24,994 nt of DNA from an uncultured Bacillus sp. (GTDB taxonomy: Bacteria; Bacillota; Bacilli; Bacillales; Cytobacillaceae): positions 1 through 24,994 of the forward strand of contig CALCRD010000264.1 of the NCBI GenBank assembly GCA_937894355.1, read 5' to 3'. Under the pieces are notes generated by a model. That model did no database searches, was not told the origin of the DNA, and worked only from the letters and a program-made list of their open reading frames with translations. Made by a program: the position numbers and the translations under genes. Positions 23,340 through 24,994 of this stretch are shown here, in pieces (position 1 is the first letter of the stretch; every line of letters begins with the position of its first letter).

Positions 23340-24377
23340 TTAATCAAGCAATTCAAACTCATCTTGATTATCTGCGTCAGCTGTCTTTGCATTATCTAAA
23401 TTGTAATGGTCGCGAATTTTTTGATGGATCTCATCACGAATATTTTTGTTTTCTTTTAAATAAAGCTTCGCATTTTCACGGCCTTGACCAATACGGTCGT
23501 TATTATATGAGTACCATGACCCACTTTTTTGAACGATTTCTAGATCAGATCCCATATCGATAATTTCGCCTTCTCTAGAGATTCCTTCTCCGTACATAAT
23601 ATCTACTTCTGCAGTACGGAAAGGAGGAGCTACTTTATTTTTTACAATTTTTATTTTTGTCTTATTTCCTACAATTTCGTTACCTTGTTTTAACTGTTCT
23701 GCACGACGCACCTCAACTCGAACCGTTGAGTAGAACTTTAGAGCGCGTCCACCAGGAGTTGTCTCAGGGTTTCCGAACATAACACCAATTTTTTCACGAA
23801 CTTGGTTAATAAAGATAGCAATTGTTTTTGATTTATTAATTGCACCTGATAGTTTACGGAGTGCTTGTGACATTAAGCGTGCTTGTAGACCCATGTGGGA
23901 ATCTCCCATTTCGCCTTCAATTTCCGCTTTTGGTACAAGTGCTGCAACTGAATCGATTACAAGAATGTCTACCGCGCCACTACGCACAAGTGCTTCAGCA
24001 ATTTCTAGTGCTTGCTCTCCTGTATCAGGTTGAGAAAGAAGCAACTCATCAATATTAACACCTAATTTTTGGGCGTATTCTGGGTCAAGGGCATGCTCAG
24101 CATCAATAAAGGCTGCTTGACCACCTTTTGCTTGTACTTCAGCAATTGCATGGAGGGCAACTGTCGTTTTACCAGAACTCTCTGGCCCATAAATTTCAAT
24201 GATTCTCCCTCTTGGGTAGCCACCTACTCCTAGTGCTATATCGAGTGCAAGAGATCCACTTGGATAGGTAGATATCCTACGGTCTGATTGCTCCCCTAAT
24301 TTCATGATAGAGCCTTTACCAAACTGTTTTTCTATTTGTTTTAATGCCATTTCTAAGGCAGCTTGACGATCACTCAC
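23340..24377 (-). CDS. recA: Recombinase RecA
   Basis: RecA forms filaments on single-stranded DNA, drives homologous recombination and stimulates LexA self-cleavage. With a GTG start at 24377 the product has 345 residues, the usual length. The Walker A motif GPESSGKT is at 64-71, the Walker B-type strand is VDILVIDSVAALVP, and NQVREKIGVMFGNPETTPGG spans the L2 loop. The acidic tail (DADNQDEFELLD) is typical. I chose the GTG because AAGGAGG lies 8 bases upstream and the family starts .SDRQAAL; a frame-open ATG 63 bases earlier gives an atypical hydrophobic extension. A LexA box and sigma-A promoter lie upstream, so it is SOS-induced and monocistronic. Confidence 0.98.
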   Translation of the reverse strand: MSDRQAALEMALKQIEKQFGKGSIMKLGEQSDRRISTYPSGSLALDIALGVGGYPRGRIIEIYGPESSGKTTVALHAIAEVQAKGGQAAFIDAEHALDPEYAQKLGVNIDELLLSQPDTGEQALEIAEALVRSGAVDILVIDSVAALVPKAEIEGEMGDSHMGLQARLMSQALRKLSGAINKSKTIAIFINQVREKIGVMFGNPETTPGGRALKFYSTVRVEVRRAEQLKQGNEIVGNKTKIKIVKNKVAPPFRTAEVDIMYGEGISREGEIIDMGSDLEIVQKSGSWYSYNNDRIGQGRENAKLYLKENKNIRDEIHQKIRDHYNLDNAKTADADNQDEFELLD

Positions 24378-24563
24378 TTCTTGTTCCTCCTTTATAATAA
24401 CAATGATGAAGAATGCGTTAATTGTACGTTTTTTGACCAAGGTAAAACTCCTAGATCATTCACAGCAACCTTTCATCATTACCATTAATTATGAAAAGTG
24501 TGTTTAATAGAACGTTCAATTGCACTTGTTCTCCCACCTTGTCTCATCTCAAAACCTATTATA

Positions 24564-24592
24564 ACTATAACTGCTTTCTATCCATTTGTCTA
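24564..24592 (-). promoter_or_regulatory. Sigma-A promoter of recA
   Basis: Minus-strand TAGACA, a 17-base spacer and TATAGT lie just downstream of the LexA box. A TATAAT follows directly, without a matching -35. The leader to the GTG would be about 180 bases. Confidence 0.6.
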
Positions 24593-24600
24593 GCAAAAAA

Positions 24601-24614
24601 CGAACATTTATTCG
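24601..24614. promoter_or_regulatory. LexA (DinR) box of recA
   Basis: CGAACATTTATTCG matches the Bacillus SOS box CGAACNNNNGTTCG with one difference. It sits 9 bases upstream of the -35, where it could block RNA polymerase. Confidence 0.8.
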
Positions 24615-24957
24615 TGTGTGTTTTAGCCCGATTTTGTCGGAAAAACGCATTTCTCCTAAACGGAAAATAGTTAAAATAATGAAAAAACGATAAAGAAAAT
24701 GACAATTTGCTTATTGTCAGATATTTGTAATTTTTACTGGTCTCCATTCATGTTTTAACGGAGTGGATATTTGTATGCGGTAGCCTTGATTGGGATGATC
24801 GGCGTCAATATCATGTTTGTTTAAGTTTGTTTAAAAAACAAACTTTTCTCGCACAAAAAAGGTGAGTTTTGAGAGAAAACATGCTTGATTTTGAAAAAAT
24901 AGATACATTTTATTAGTAATTTTGCCTTTTCTTATATTTCTTCAACTTATTTTTGAA
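24615..24957. other. Gap upstream of recA without a recognised gene
   Basis: No credible coding frame is seen; cinA, which precedes recA in B. subtilis, is not in the window. A perfect 10-bp hairpin AAGTTTGTTT/AAACAAACTT lies at 24823-24845, preceded by a second TTTGTTTAA. It lacks a good U tract on either strand. A short GTTTT-N5-AAAAC stem lies near 24868. Confidence 0.6.
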
Positions 24958-24994
24958 ATATGTCCGGTTTTTTGGGGGATATGTCCGACTTTCC
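24958..24994. repeat. Start of a 21-bp tandem repeat, cut by the window edge
   Basis: ATATGTCCG occurs at 24958-24966 and again at 24979-24987, exactly 21 bases apart, with GGTTTTTTGGGGG between. The second unit continues ACTTTCC to the end of the window. Confidence 0.6.

Noticed and set aside
24823..24845. Hairpin as terminator of a gene upstream of recA
   Set aside because: The stem is perfect but entirely A/T-rich with two G-C pairs per arm, and on the minus strand it is followed by AAACAAAC rather than a U tract.
1..24994. Prophage, insertion sequence, defence or secondary-metabolite system
   Set aside because: All sizeable frames are accounted for by core genes or their antisense shadows; no transposase, integrase, toxin, restriction or synthase motifs were found.
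1..24994. tRNA, rRNA or known riboswitch
   Set aside because: No cloverleaf with a T-loop GTTCRA pattern, no rRNA sequence and no recognisable riboswitch or T-box element was seen in any intergenic region by eye.

Overview
This window is core chromosome of an endospore-forming, low-GC Bacillota, most likely a member of the Bacillaceae (Bacillus sensu lato). I base that on gene content and order read from the encoded proteins: recA, rny, ymdB and spoVS at the right, miaB, ymcA, cotE, mutS and mutL in the middle, and miaA and hfq at the left. This is the Bacillus subtilis recA-to-hfq order with lineage-specific insertions. Two sporulation genes (cotE, spoVS) are present, with sigma-H-like and sigma-K/E-like promoter candidates. 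The genus cannot be fixed from the sequence alone. Every recognised gene except the mreB-family gene is on the minus strand.

Layout, in the direction of most transcription (right to left): recA with a LexA box and a sigma-A promoter; rny (RNase Y) with a near-consensus promoter; ymdB; spoVS with a good sigma-H promoter candidate; a 690-base gap with several dyad sequences; korA-korB, a 2-oxoacid:ferredoxin oxidoreductase; fruR-fruK-fruA, a translationally coupled fructose uptake operon with three tandem 10-bp repeats at its promoter; miaB-ymcA; a repeat-rich gap; cotE; a second repeat-rich gap; mutS-mutL; a small CBO0543-like membrane protein; mreBH on the plus strand; and miaA-hfq. Rho-independent terminators separate most units.

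Several genes work together. MiaA and MiaB carry out successive steps of the ms2i6A37 tRNA modification. YmcA (RicA) belongs to the complex linked both to RNase Y maturation activity and to MiaB-type tRNA modification, and RNase Y and Hfq are RNA-turnover factors. MutS and MutL form the mismatch repair pair, and RecA handles recombination and the SOS response. FruA imports fructose as fructose-1-phosphate, FruK phosphorylates it again, and FruR controls the operon.

I found no phage, insertion sequence, CRISPR-Cas, defence or biosynthetic system. The unexplained material is non-coding. At least four hairpin repeat families crowd the two gaps flanking cotE, two of them with a spacing of about 51 bp. 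A Fur/PerR-like box and a perfect ATCTCAT-A-ATGAGAT dyad lie upstream of korA. A dyad sits on the expected start point of rny transcription. A 21-bp tandem repeat begins at the right edge.
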